Assembly: GCA_018435055.1 (NCBI GenBank) | Contig: JAHDOA010000031.1 | Location: forward strand, 1 to 61,486 | Direction: 5' to 3' | Length of the DNA stretch: 61,486 nucleotides | Origin: Pelotomaculum sp. | Lineage (GTDB): Bacteria > Bacillota > Desulfotomaculia > Desulfotomaculales > Pelotomaculaceae | Shown: positions 17,506 through 26,021 of the stretch, one piece after another | How positions within the stretch are numbered: the first letter of the stretch is position 1 | Layout of the letters: each line of letters opens with the position of its first letter | Program-made: the position numbers and the translations under genes | The notes under the pieces: generated by a model | Seen by the model: the letters and a program-made list of their open reading frames with translations, nothing else | Database searches by the model: none | What the model was told of the DNA's origin: nothing

Positions 17506-20500
17506 CTAAATCTTTGCCAGCACGTCGGCAAAAATAGCGTAGTTCTTCTTCACCCCGTCGTCCAGGTCAATCTCGATGTTCTGGTCGGCAAGGTGGTGTA
17601 CTTTCTCTTCAAAAGCAGATATTTCTTTTAGCTGCTCCGTCAGCTTGTCCTGCTGTTTTAGGAGCCGCGCGCGCTCTGCACCCGTTGCTGAGTTCAAAGC
17701 AACAGCTATGTGGGAAAGCTGGGTGCGGTAACGCTCCTGCTGTTCATGGACGTAGTCCGTCCGCAGTTTGGCAAGCAGGTCACGGGAATAGCGGTGCAGA
17801 TAGATTAAAGCCTTAAAGCCGTTTTTCTTGCCGCTGTCAAACAGCCAGTATATCGGGCGCTTCTGGTAGGTCTTGCAGTGGTCTTTGTAAAAATCGTTCA
17901 AGAAATAGCTGCGGATTGCCTCACGCGGCGTACCCCTGCCGCCCAGAGCATCGGCGATGAACTTCAGGTTATCCTCCAATGTATCAGCACCGTAGGCGGC
18001 TTTGACAAACACGACAAACCGCCCCACGATGTCGTCGTCGAAATACTCGTCGTCGCAGATGGGGATTATATTGTCCTTATCGGGAATAAACGTCTTATAT
18101 TTCCCCGCATCCCGCTCACCGCCCGCGAAGGCCAGCCCCTCGACGTCCAGCGAATACCGCCCGAACATGCAGCCCACGGCATAGCTGATAAAGGATTTAA
18201 TAACATCCTGTTTTGTCAGTGCATATCTGCTCCCCGCCATGGATTCCGGGATATCTTCTTTACTGTCATAAATGCGGTGGACAGTCACGTCCTTGTCCTC
18301 GACCTCGGGCGTGAGTTCGTCCTGCAGGCCGTAGATGTCGATAAAGATACGGTTCAGTTCTTCTTCGTTGGCCTTGAGGGTGTCGAAGCGATTATTTGCT
18401 TCTTCTTTCCATTTGCTGTAAGCCTCAGCAACTGTGCGCTCGCCGTTGATAAGTGGGTGGTGCTTGAAATCCCATGAAGTTTCAAACGAGTCCCAGTCGG
18501 CGCGAGACTTTTGAACAGCATTCTCGACCAGAGCGTCGATAGTTTGCTTTTTCTCTTTATCAAAGAACACAGGAATCCGAGCCATATCTCCAACCTGTGT
18601 CGATATTGTTGGATTTAGTATATGTATGCATTCTTGCGATACCTTTGAGTTTAAAAAGCCTAAAACATAGAGATGTTCATCCTTCGAAGGGAAGCCGCTT
18701 GAACCCTTTATGTCAAATATAAACCCCCCCTCACAATAACGGCCAGAAAAACTTGCACTGGTCAAATCAGACCAAGTAATCGCAGGCTTAAAGTAATATT
18801 GTACATTTTGTGGACGAGAACGAACTTTACCGAACTTATCCTTAAAATTTCGAATTTCAGATCCATTATCAAACCAGTTTACGACATATTCACGATTACC
18901 GTACCAGCGTCTGTATGCTCCTCCTTTGTTATAAGGAAACCACTTCTTGTTGCTCGAAACAGATTCATCAATAGAAGCAATAGCAAATCCGATATTGGCA
19001 ATATCAATTTCGTACCAGTATCTTAGGAATCGATCATTGTCTGCCGTTGCAAGACCTTGTTTCGGCGGCGCAATATCAGAAATCTTCTTAGCATTAACAA
19101 ATGCATTAAGAAGAGCATCCCCCACCCAATAAGCAAGAGGACTTCCAGTAATTAGCGAAAATCTATTACTATCAGTATGGTAGCGATAATTGCAATTAGC
19201 GTCTTTGACTGCTTCAAGAGTTTTTAACCGTTGTACTTCCATATCTCCTTTAAAGTTTTCAAGTCGAATATATTCACCGACAGAAGTGGTCTTGCTATTT
19301 TGTAGTACAAAGGTGCATATATCAACGGTTGCTTCTTTGAAGAATGCTCCCTTAGCCAACTGCACTAAGCTTGTTATGGACTTATTTCGAATAATATAGT
19401 TTCTTAATTTTTCATATGACTTAATGAACATCCAAACGTTGGGTGTCATATACGCAGAATAACCATTCTTCTTGCAAAGTAATAGGTTCCTATAAATGAA
19501 TATGCTGAATAAGTCGGTACTATAATCACCATACTCAGACTGGACATAGTCTTTTAACTTACCCTCAAAATTGTTAAGATAAGGCGGATTTGTCACAACT
19601 ACATCATACTTCTGCGCCAGCAGTCGCTTGAAGTTCCACACGCGCAGGTCGCGCTCATAGTCATCAAATACCGTCAATTGTCCCTGCGGCTGTTCCGGCT
19701 TCGGCGGAAGCACATTCACTTTAATAAGTGAGCCATACTCCTCGCCTTCGCTCCAGCCTGCCGGATGGTAGACCTGCGGCCTGACGTTCTCGGTAAGAAT
19801 ACGGCGGTGGTACTGCCTTGCTTTCATCATCAAGGAAAAATAGGCAAGCTGGCCTGCCCTGCGGTCTATGTCCAGTCCGTAGAGGTTCTTTTCAAGGATC
19901 AGCTTCGCCGCATCGCGGGCATTATATCCCTCACTCTCGTAAATCTGCATGAGCACATCAAAGGCGTAAACCAATATATGGCCGCTTCCCATACAGGGGT
20001 CGATCAGCTTGATGTCCTCCGGCGACTTCACCGGCGATTCCGTACGAAGATCGCACATTTTTTCTGCCGTTTCCGGCGTTTGATCCTCTTTGTCAAGGTA
20101 GTAATTCCAGTTCGCTTTTAGTGCGTCGTTGGGGTGATATTCAAGCCACAGCCGACCGAGGCTGTTCTCCACCATATATCGGACAATCCAGTCCGGTGTA
20201 AAGATTTGGGTAGCGGCAGGGACATCATCTTTTGATACTGTTCGGCTGTAAATTGGGTCCACAACTTGTTTGTGACGCTCGGAAATATAATACTGATACA
20301 TCCACCCGATAATCTGAACAGCATCTTTCCAATCCTCTTCAGGTATATCCGTCACAAGCCGTCCAAGAACACTGTCCGGTTTCAGGATGTTGTTCGGCAG
20401 GAGCATTTCGGTATAGCTGCCCATTTTCTCGAACATTTCCGGCAGAGCGGCGTGCAGGGCGTTACATTGGGTCAACAGGAGATAGCGATAAAGTTCTTCT

Positions 20501-20916
20501 GTCTTGCTGGCATTTAAGAGTTCGGACACCTTCGCTTTATCCAAACCCTCAAGTTCAATATGTAAGGCCTCTTTTAATATTTCCGGCTTAAACTCGCCGC
20601 TGGCATCGGAAAATACGCGTATGTGGGTGGGCAGATAATCGTTGACCTCCATAAAGCGCAGGGCGATAAAGCGGTTGAACCAGGTATACGCTACTTCCTC
20701 CACCGCCTGCTGATAGCCCTGTTCTTTTATTTTGGCAAAAAACTCATGCCGCTGCCGCTTCTCCTCTGGGGAAAGCACCCGCCCGTTAACGACGGCAGCG
20801 TTCTCCTCGCCATAGCCTTTTTCGCTGATGCCGTATTGATAGGCCCGCTGTTTTACCTGCTCAATCAGCTCGTTGCGCGCCCAGACCGCGTATTTCTGAA
20901 TAGCATTCTTATTCAT
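17506..20916 (-). CDS. pglX: PglX, BREX adenine-N6 DNA methyltransferase
   Basis: An 1136-aa class I methyltransferase. The SAM-binding motif I reads LIDPCMGSGHILVYAFD (DPCMGSGH at 306-313) and the catalytic motif IV reads VVTNPPYLNNF (NPPY at 443-446), the form of N6-adenine enzymes. The C-terminal half carries target recognition and helical coiled segments. It methylates one adenine in a short asymmetric site and so marks host DNA; the same protein is needed for restriction. It lies between brxC and pglZ with gaps of 16 and 9 bp. No frameshift or homopolymer that would suggest phase variation was seen. Confidence 0.96.
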   Translation of the reverse strand: MNKNAIQKYAVWARNELIEQVKQRAYQYGISEKGYGEENAAVVNGRVLSPEEKRQRHEFFAKIKEQGYQQAVEEVAYTWFNRFIALRFMEVNDYLPTHIRVFSDASGEFKPEILKEALHIELEGLDKAKVSELLNASKTEELYRYLLLTQCNALHAALPEMFEKMGSYTEMLLPNNILKPDSVLGRLVTDIPEEDWKDAVQIIGWMYQYYISERHKQVVDPIYSRTVSKDDVPAATQIFTPDWIVRYMVENSLGRLWLEYHPNDALKANWNYYLDKEDQTPETAEKMCDLRTESPVKSPEDIKLIDPCMGSGHILVYAFDVLMQIYESEGYNARDAAKLILEKNLYGLDIDRRAGQLAYFSLMMKARQYHRRILTENVRPQVYHPAGWSEGEEYGSLIKVNVLPPKPEQPQGQLTVFDDYERDLRVWNFKRLLAQKYDVVVTNPPYLNNFEGKLKDYVQSEYGDYSTDLFSIFIYRNLLLCKKNGYSAYMTPNVWMFIKSYEKLRNYIIRNKSITSLVQLAKGAFFKEATVDICTFVLQNSKTTSVGEYIRLENFKGDMEVQRLKTLEAVKDANCNYRYHTDSNRFSLITGSPLAYWVGDALLNAFVNAKKISDIAPPKQGLATADNDRFLRYWYEIDIANIGFAIASIDESVSSNKKWFPYNKGGAYRRWYGNREYVVNWFDNGSEIRNFKDKFGKVRSRPQNVQYYFKPAITWSDLTSASFSGRYCEGGFIFDIKGSSGFPSKDEHLYVLGFLNSKVSQECIHILNPTISTQVGDMARIPVFFDKEKKQTIDALVENAVQKSRADWDSFETSWDFKHHPLINGERTVAEAYSKWKEEANNRFDTLKANEEELNRIFIDIYGLQDELTPEVEDKDVTVHRIYDSKEDIPESMAGSRYALTKQDVIKSFISYAVGCMFGRYSLDVEGLAFAGGERDAGKYKTFIPDKDNIIPICDDEYFDDDIVGRFVVFVKAAYGADTLEDNLKFIADALGGRGTPREAIRSYFLNDFYKDHCKTYQKRPIYWLFDSGKKNGFKALIYLHRYSRDLLAKLRTDYVHEQQERYRTQLSHIAVALNSATGAERARLLKQQDKLTEQLKEISAFEEKVHHLADQNIEIDLDDGVKKNYAIFADVLAKI

Positions 20917-20932
20917 AACGTTTTACCCTCGC

Positions 20933-23900
20933 TTAGATAATCTGGATTCCATCGTATTCTTGCAAAGCGTCGTACAGCTTTTTGCGGATTGTATCAAGAT
21001 AGGTGTTAACGTCCTCACGTGAGGTCAGCCGCTTTACCGGGAATACGTCATAACGCCGCACCTGTGTTATTTTTGGCGGTTTGGCTTTTTCACCTCCTGC
21101 TTTATCTATAGGCGATTCTGCGCTGAGAATGGCTTCCACCCGCTTGCAAACCTGGTCTTTGTAGTTCTGCAACTGCGTTATCATGGCATCCAACGCCGTA
21201 AGGCTTGTCGCGTCGGCAACCTTCTGTTTGTACTCGGTGAAGCGCTTGTCTGACTTTTCAACTTCGTCTTTCGCTTTACCTCCAATCCCCGCCAGGGTAT
21301 GGACATCACCCATACACAAAGTGATGATGCCGCGCACCTCCTCTTTCTTTTGCTCCAGAAGAACGCTATAGGCAGCCTGGATTGACTGCATCAGATCGGG
21401 GAGATCTTTAATCCTGCCATAAGGTTTCGGCATAGCGAGAATATCGGTAATCTCGCTGATTTTACGGCTGGTATCGGGGTCGAAAGCAAAATAATCCCGC
21501 TCATTTTCAAGTTTAGTCTGAAGTTGGCGTGCCGCGTCAAAGATGGTACGCTGCGACTTGAAGAAGGTTTCGATTTCTTCCATGTCCTCGGTGATATCAA
21601 GCAAATCATCCTGCCTGGCAAGCAGCCGCTTCAAGAGGGCAACGTTATCGTTCTTCTGTGAGAGAACGTCAAGCATCAAGTTACGGGCTTTGGTTACCAC
21701 TTCCTTTTCTGGATAGCGATCGCGGCTGTATTCATTGAGCAAGGCTTCGTAATGCTCAAGCCTTGTATTTAGAATATTTTTAACGAAAGCAACCAGTCCG
21801 TCCTCGTCTTCGGCGATGCTCATCTGTCCGAGCCAGTCGCGCAGGAACTTCACTGCTTTCCGCATATCCTCCTCGGACGGAGAAATGCGGCGGCTCACGC
21901 TTACCTTGTCAATCTCCGACTTTACACGCAGATAGCGGACGAGGTTCTTGTCGTCCTTGCCTACGACCGCTCCGCCGTAGCGGATTTCAATCTTTTGAGA
22001 AACGATAAGCCTGGCGATAAGCGCGGCAATGTCGACCTCGCGCCAACCGTAGGGTATCGCTTGGTAACGCAGCTGAACATCGCCCATCGAAACCGGTATA
22101 CGGCTCATATAGCGCTCCTCAAGCCACTGGCTGACTTCCTGCAAGGCAAACTCGTTGTTGGAACCGGTGCCGGCAAAACCGATCTGCTGCGGCGCGCCGT
22201 TGAGGATGTTCAGAATATCCGCATCGCTTTCACAGAAATTATTTACAAGGTTCAGTTTATAATAGACACTTTCTATCAATTGCTTCATTGCTTCGTCCAA
22301 TTTGCTCTTGGCATTGCCCTGCCTAATCTCGACCTTTTCGCCAAAGATATAAAAGGTGCCGCCAATGATAGCCTTTTCTATCTGCGCTTTCGCGCTCTCT
22401 TCCAGTGTGCGGGCTTGCGCCTGACGCTTGCGGATAATATCTTGAATGCTCTCCGGCAACTGGGACACATTCTTCTGCTTGATGTATCTACGAATTTTCG
22501 CGGCAGTTTCCAGTTCCTCAAAATACTGGACTTCATTGGACAGCAGAACAATAACCTCCTGGTTGTTATTCGAGTCCATAATCAGCTTTGCTTCAGGAGC
22601 ATTATAATAGTCGCTTGCCACGGTCACGAAACGCAAACGAACACCGCCAGTTGCATTGCCGATCAGAGTATCATCGATATATTGGTCGTAGGCAAAGTCG
22701 TACTTATTGTATTTGTATTTTTTGTATGGGTAGATTTCGCTGAAAATCGTCTGCCCGATACCCTGAACGATAGTCGTGCTGTCCACAGTGGTATTGCGGA
22801 TATCGATGGCTATATCCTGTTCCTCATCGGTTAGGAAAGCGTAAGTATCGCCGTTTCTGGCGACGTAGTTCTGTGCCTCCAACCGCACTAAGGATTCGGC
22901 AATTTCACGCCGCAGGGTTATTTTGTCGGTACGGATGTCGTCCACCATCAGGGTAGCAATGTTGTCTATGTTGGCCTTGAAGTCGTCGATGTAGCGCACG
23001 AGGTAGAGTAATTTCAAAACGCTCACATCACGCTGTTCCAAGCCGTCGTGTCTGTCAGCGGCGGTCTGGCAGCGGTCAATCACGCGGCGTATCGGGCTTT
23101 CGAGAAAAGTATGCACCGTGTCATAGAACTGCCAAAAAGGCACAAGGGCATTCTCGTCTTTGTTCTGCACCTTCTGCGCTGCCTCTTGGAAACCGGATAG
23201 CATCGAGCGCTCGCCGCCTGAAAGATGCTTGCCGGCATTGCCGTGCTTGCGGATTTCGGCGAGCACCTTCTGAATGATGATGAACTGGTACGGCACGAAC
23301 GGATAAGTGGCGGAGAATTCAGCGCCGTCAGCGTAGCCTTTGATGTCCAGTACCGCCTCCTTAAACGTAAAGAGATTCTTCAACACGGCGTGTTCCTTAT
23401 CATAAACCATACGCAGGAGCGCATCCGCATCCTCAGTCTTTTTAAGAATACGCTTTTTGATAACCTCATCCACCGAAGCGGAAGACAATGACAGGCGCGT
23501 ATTAAAACGCCCCTGAATTTTTGAGAAATCATCGCCGCTGATTTTCACCACCGAGTCGATGGCTTCCTGGCTGGTGACCATTATCCAAACCTTGCCGCGG
23601 CATTTGCTGCCGACTTCTTCTACGATGGATTGGAGGTTAATCATCAGGTCGCCGTCATCGCCTATATATTGACCAACCTCGTCCACACAGAACAAGAGCC
23701 GTAAATCCTTGCCTTTGGAATCCACATACTCCTTGATCTCCTCAACAAGCTGTTTGATGCTCATATCCACGGTCTCTTCGCTGTTGAACCAGTTGCGTGC
23801 GGCAATTTCGCTCATACCGAGTACGCTCTGTAAGACAGATACAATGTCGTCCTCAAAGAAGGCGTAGGAGTCCCGGCTTTCTACCCACGGCGCACCGTTT

Positions 23901-24457
23901 ATTTCCTCAAATGCCCTGCGAAACGCTTCGGTTTTGCCTTGTTTGTCAACAAAGCGTTCCAATTTTGCGATTTTCAAATCCTCGCCGTAGAAGCCGAGAT
24001 GGTTGTAAAACATCTTGGCGAACACGCGCAGAACAGCGGTTTTGTCTTTATTAATAGGACCCTCAATATCTATGTTGAAAAGGATAGACTCCGTGGGGAT
24101 ATTGGTGCAGCGGACGACGGTGGCGTACATCATCGGATCGTCAAATTTGTCTTTAAAATACTCAACGGCACGCTTACCGCCAACTTCGCGATTAGAGAGC
24201 AGGTAAGAGAGCATTTTAAGAAGGTGCGATTTACCGCTTCCAAAGAAGCCCGAAATCCAGACCCCGATTTTGTCGGTTGGGTGGTCGATAGCTTTTGAGT
24301 AGTTATCAAAAAAGGTGTTGAAGTGGCGGCGGAGTTCCCTGGTGATAATGTATTCTTCAAGTTCCTGCTTGAGACTCTGTTCGTCGTCTTGTGCCACCTT
24401 GATAACACCGTTTATATCACGGTTGATGTCCTTTTGGAACATACTTTTAATCTTCAT
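20933..24457 (-). CDS. brxC: BrxC, large BREX ATPase
   Basis: A 1174-aa P-loop protein. The Walker A lies in GVWISGFFGSGKSHLLKML (GFFGSGKS at 70-77) and the Walker B in LRLLFCVDEVGQYIG near residue 255. The long C-terminal part is helical, with regions likely to form coiled coils (about 900-1110). BrxC is an essential core protein of type 1 BREX. The ATG has GGAGGGGAA upstream. It follows brxB after 15 bp and precedes pglX after 16 bp, so it is in mid-operon. The length is typical. Confidence 0.96.
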   Translation of the reverse strand: MKIKSMFQKDINRDINGVIKVAQDDEQSLKQELEEYIITRELRRHFNTFFDNYSKAIDHPTDKIGVWISGFFGSGKSHLLKMLSYLLSNREVGGKRAVEYFKDKFDDPMMYATVVRCTNIPTESILFNIDIEGPINKDKTAVLRVFAKMFYNHLGFYGEDLKIAKLERFVDKQGKTEAFRRAFEEINGAPWVESRDSYAFFEDDIVSVLQSVLGMSEIAARNWFNSEETVDMSIKQLVEEIKEYVDSKGKDLRLLFCVDEVGQYIGDDGDLMINLQSIVEEVGSKCRGKVWIMVTSQEAIDSVVKISGDDFSKIQGRFNTRLSLSSASVDEVIKKRILKKTEDADALLRMVYDKEHAVLKNLFTFKEAVLDIKGYADGAEFSATYPFVPYQFIIIQKVLAEIRKHGNAGKHLSGGERSMLSGFQEAAQKVQNKDENALVPFWQFYDTVHTFLESPIRRVIDRCQTAADRHDGLEQRDVSVLKLLYLVRYIDDFKANIDNIATLMVDDIRTDKITLRREIAESLVRLEAQNYVARNGDTYAFLTDEEQDIAIDIRNTTVDSTTIVQGIGQTIFSEIYPYKKYKYNKYDFAYDQYIDDTLIGNATGGVRLRFVTVASDYYNAPEAKLIMDSNNNQEVIVLLSNEVQYFEELETAAKIRRYIKQKNVSQLPESIQDIIRKRQAQARTLEESAKAQIEKAIIGGTFYIFGEKVEIRQGNAKSKLDEAMKQLIESVYYKLNLVNNFCESDADILNILNGAPQQIGFAGTGSNNEFALQEVSQWLEERYMSRIPVSMGDVQLRYQAIPYGWREVDIAALIARLIVSQKIEIRYGGAVVGKDDKNLVRYLRVKSEIDKVSVSRRISPSEEDMRKAVKFLRDWLGQMSIAEDEDGLVAFVKNILNTRLEHYEALLNEYSRDRYPEKEVVTKARNLMLDVLSQKNDNVALLKRLLARQDDLLDITEDMEEIETFFKSQRTIFDAARQLQTKLENERDYFAFDPDTSRKISEITDILAMPKPYGRIKDLPDLMQSIQAAYSVLLEQKKEEVRGIITLCMGDVHTLAGIGGKAKDEVEKSDKRFTEYKQKVADATSLTALDAMITQLQNYKDQVCKRVEAILSAESPIDKAGGEKAKPPKITQVRRYDVFPVKRLTSREDVNTYLDTIRKKLYDALQEYDGIQII

Positions 24458-24472
24458 AGTGTTCCCCTCCGG

Positions 24473-25030
24473 TTAAAGTAGATTGAACGCCCTGTAATAG
24501 TTCCCATCATGGAACTTATTGAAAAGGATTAGGCTTTGCCCGTTGAATTCCCCTGGATAGAACATCACAATCGGTATATCTGAGAACGCCTGCTGCATAC
24601 AGTCCAGCATTTTGTGCGACCGCATAAAGGGGTATACCTTGCCGACACCCGTCAGGAACAATACATCACCGTATTGGTGGGGCTCATATTTTATCTTGGC
24701 TAAGAACGCCTCTGGTGTGGCTATCTTCTGAAGCTGGGCGAGGAGGTAGTCCTTGCCTTTCTTTTTCTCGAGAGACGGCACAGTACCAAGCACCCGTTTT
24801 TCATCCAGTATTTCAAGCAAGATCTTATACATATCCCGCTCGATGACCCTGTAGCCATCGGACGGTGTATTTACCAGCCGCTCAATGTAGTCGCGGACTA
24901 TAAGTTCATATTGCGGCGCGTATTTGAAGACGTGAATCCCCACCTCGTTTGCAAGTCCCTTATTGGCAAGGAAGTTCGGGTCGGAAATACGCACCTTAAT
25001 TTTATCAAGTTCTTGTTTGATGTCTGCCAT
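24473..25030 (-). CDS. brxB: BrxB (DUF1788)
   Basis: A 185-aa DUF1788 protein, the second gene of type 1 BREX. The frame is open to 25114, but the ATG at 25028-25030 (MADIKQELDKIKVRI) has TAGGAGCG before it, and the longer form would overlap brxA by 74 bases. Family hallmarks are the ERDMYKILLEIL region and the C-terminal LFLTGVGKVYPFMRSH. The biochemical role is not established. It lies 10 bp after the brxA stop and 15 bp before brxC. Confidence 0.93.
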   Translation of the reverse strand: MADIKQELDKIKVRISDPNFLANKGLANEVGIHVFKYAPQYELIVRDYIERLVNTPSDGYRVIERDMYKILLEILDEKRVLGTVPSLEKKKGKDYLLAQLQKIATPEAFLAKIKYEPHQYGDVLFLTGVGKVYPFMRSHKMLDCMQQAFSDIPIVMFYPGEFNGQSLILFNKFHDGNYYRAFNLL

Positions 25031-25040
25031 AATTTCGCTC

Positions 25041-25700
25041 CTACCTAAAACAGTTGAAAGCAGCAAGCGCCGCCAGGTCATTGTTTTCGCGGATGCCCGC
25101 TTCCAGTTCCGCACTAATGCAGATGGGGTTCAGCGTGGTGTCCTTCACGCCGTCCAGCATCTGCGTTTCAATCAGGCACTTGGTCAGAACCTGCTTTAAT
25201 TTCGCTATCGTCTGCTCGCTCCAAGCCGCCACGGCCTCATTTTGTGCCTGCAAGCGGGAGAAGAACACGTTGATATCTTTCCTGGTATAGGAAAAGTCCT
25301 GCTGACGATACTTTTCACCGATGAGATCAATCATAAACTCACGGACAAGACGGTTGTAGCACATCATTGCATAGAGGTTAATCTGCTTTGCTGCCTCGAC
25401 GGGTGCGTTCGCTACATGGTATACCAACTTCTCGTTGCCAAGGGCAATAAGTCGCTTATAGCAAGCGCGGGTGAGCCGTGATACCTTTCTCTCGGTCGGG
25501 TACTGAAACAAGTTGTCCCGTTTGATGTATTCAATAATCTCTTCAATTGGCTTGCCTTCAAGATACTGCTTCGACACAATTCTCATCTCATAAAACAGGA
25601 ACTGCTCAGCAGTCAGGGTGCCTTTGTACGGCATAGAAGTATCCATGTAGTGTATCACCTTTTCACGCCCCTCTGGCCTCAATTGCCGTCGGCGGCTCAT
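25041..25700 (-). CDS. brxA: BrxA (DUF1819)
   Basis: A 219-aa helical protein of the DUF1819/BrxA family, usually the first core gene of type 1 BREX; a characterised homologue binds DNA. The start matches the family: a basic N-terminus, then the FLFYEMRIVSKQYLEG segment. The ATG overlaps the stop of the small HTH gene upstream (ATGA), so expression of the two is coupled. brxB follows after 10 bp. Confidence 0.93.
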   Translation of the reverse strand: MSRRRQLRPEGREKVIHYMDTSMPYKGTLTAEQFLFYEMRIVSKQYLEGKPIEEIIEYIKRDNLFQYPTERKVSRLTRACYKRLIALGNEKLVYHVANAPVEAAKQINLYAMMCYNRLVREFMIDLIGEKYRQQDFSYTRKDINVFFSRLQAQNEAVAAWSEQTIAKLKQVLTKCLIETQMLDGVKDTTLNPICISAELEAGIRENNDLAALAAFNCFR

Positions 25701-25888
25701 TTAATCTCAGAGCTCTTGCCGCTTTCGACCCAGGCATCCACTTCCGAAATTCTAAATTTGAACTGCTTGCCGACTCGATGATGCGGGATTACGCCTTTCT
25801 TAATCCAGTTGCGGATAGTATCTTTGCTTACGCCGAGATGCTCGGCAATTTCCTCAAGGCTGGACCATTTCTCAGGTTCCTTCGTCAT
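25697..25888 (-). CDS. Excisionase-like HTH protein at the head of the BREX operon
   Basis: A 63-aa MerR/excisionase-type (HTH_17) DNA-binding protein: SSLEEIAEHLGVSKDTIRNW followed by KKGVIPHHRVGKQFKFRISE. The ATG has AGGAGGACA upstream. Its stop overlaps the brxA start by 4 bases, and a promoter lies directly upstream, so it is the first gene of the transcript and a likely autoregulator. An excisionase role is possible from the fold, but no integrase lies nearby, so a regulator is the better reading. Confidence 0.8.
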   Translation of the reverse strand: MTKEPEKWSSLEEIAEHLGVSKDTIRNWIKKGVIPHHRVGKQFKFRISEVDAWVESGKSSEIK

Positions 25889-25932
25889 TTGCTTGTCCTC
25901 CTAATGTTCTCTGCAACTAAGACTTGATAATA

Positions 25933-25961
25933 AGTATACTATGTTTTCGGATGAATTTAAA
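25933..25961 (-). promoter_or_regulatory. Predicted promoter of the BREX-Argonaute operon
   Basis: On the minus strand, TTTAAA (25956-25961) and TATACT (25933-25938) are separated by exactly 17 bases, a sigma-A-like arrangement. It lies about 45 bp upstream of the HTH start. Around and upstream of the -35, the short motif ATTCAT recurs (three times within 45 bp), a possible operator for the HTH protein. No other promoter was seen before the next eight genes. Confidence 0.55.
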
Positions 25962-26021
25962 TGATTATTTTTGGTTTAGTATGAATTAACATGAACGCAT
26001 TGTAATTGTTTTATTCATCTG

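Noticed and set aside
21995-22834. 279-codon plus-strand open frame
   Set aside because: It is the shadow of brxC on the other strand, with no ribosome site and no recognisable domain. The same applies to the long plus-strand frames at 14902-15573, 15580-16062 and 17878-18477 opposite pglZ and pglX.
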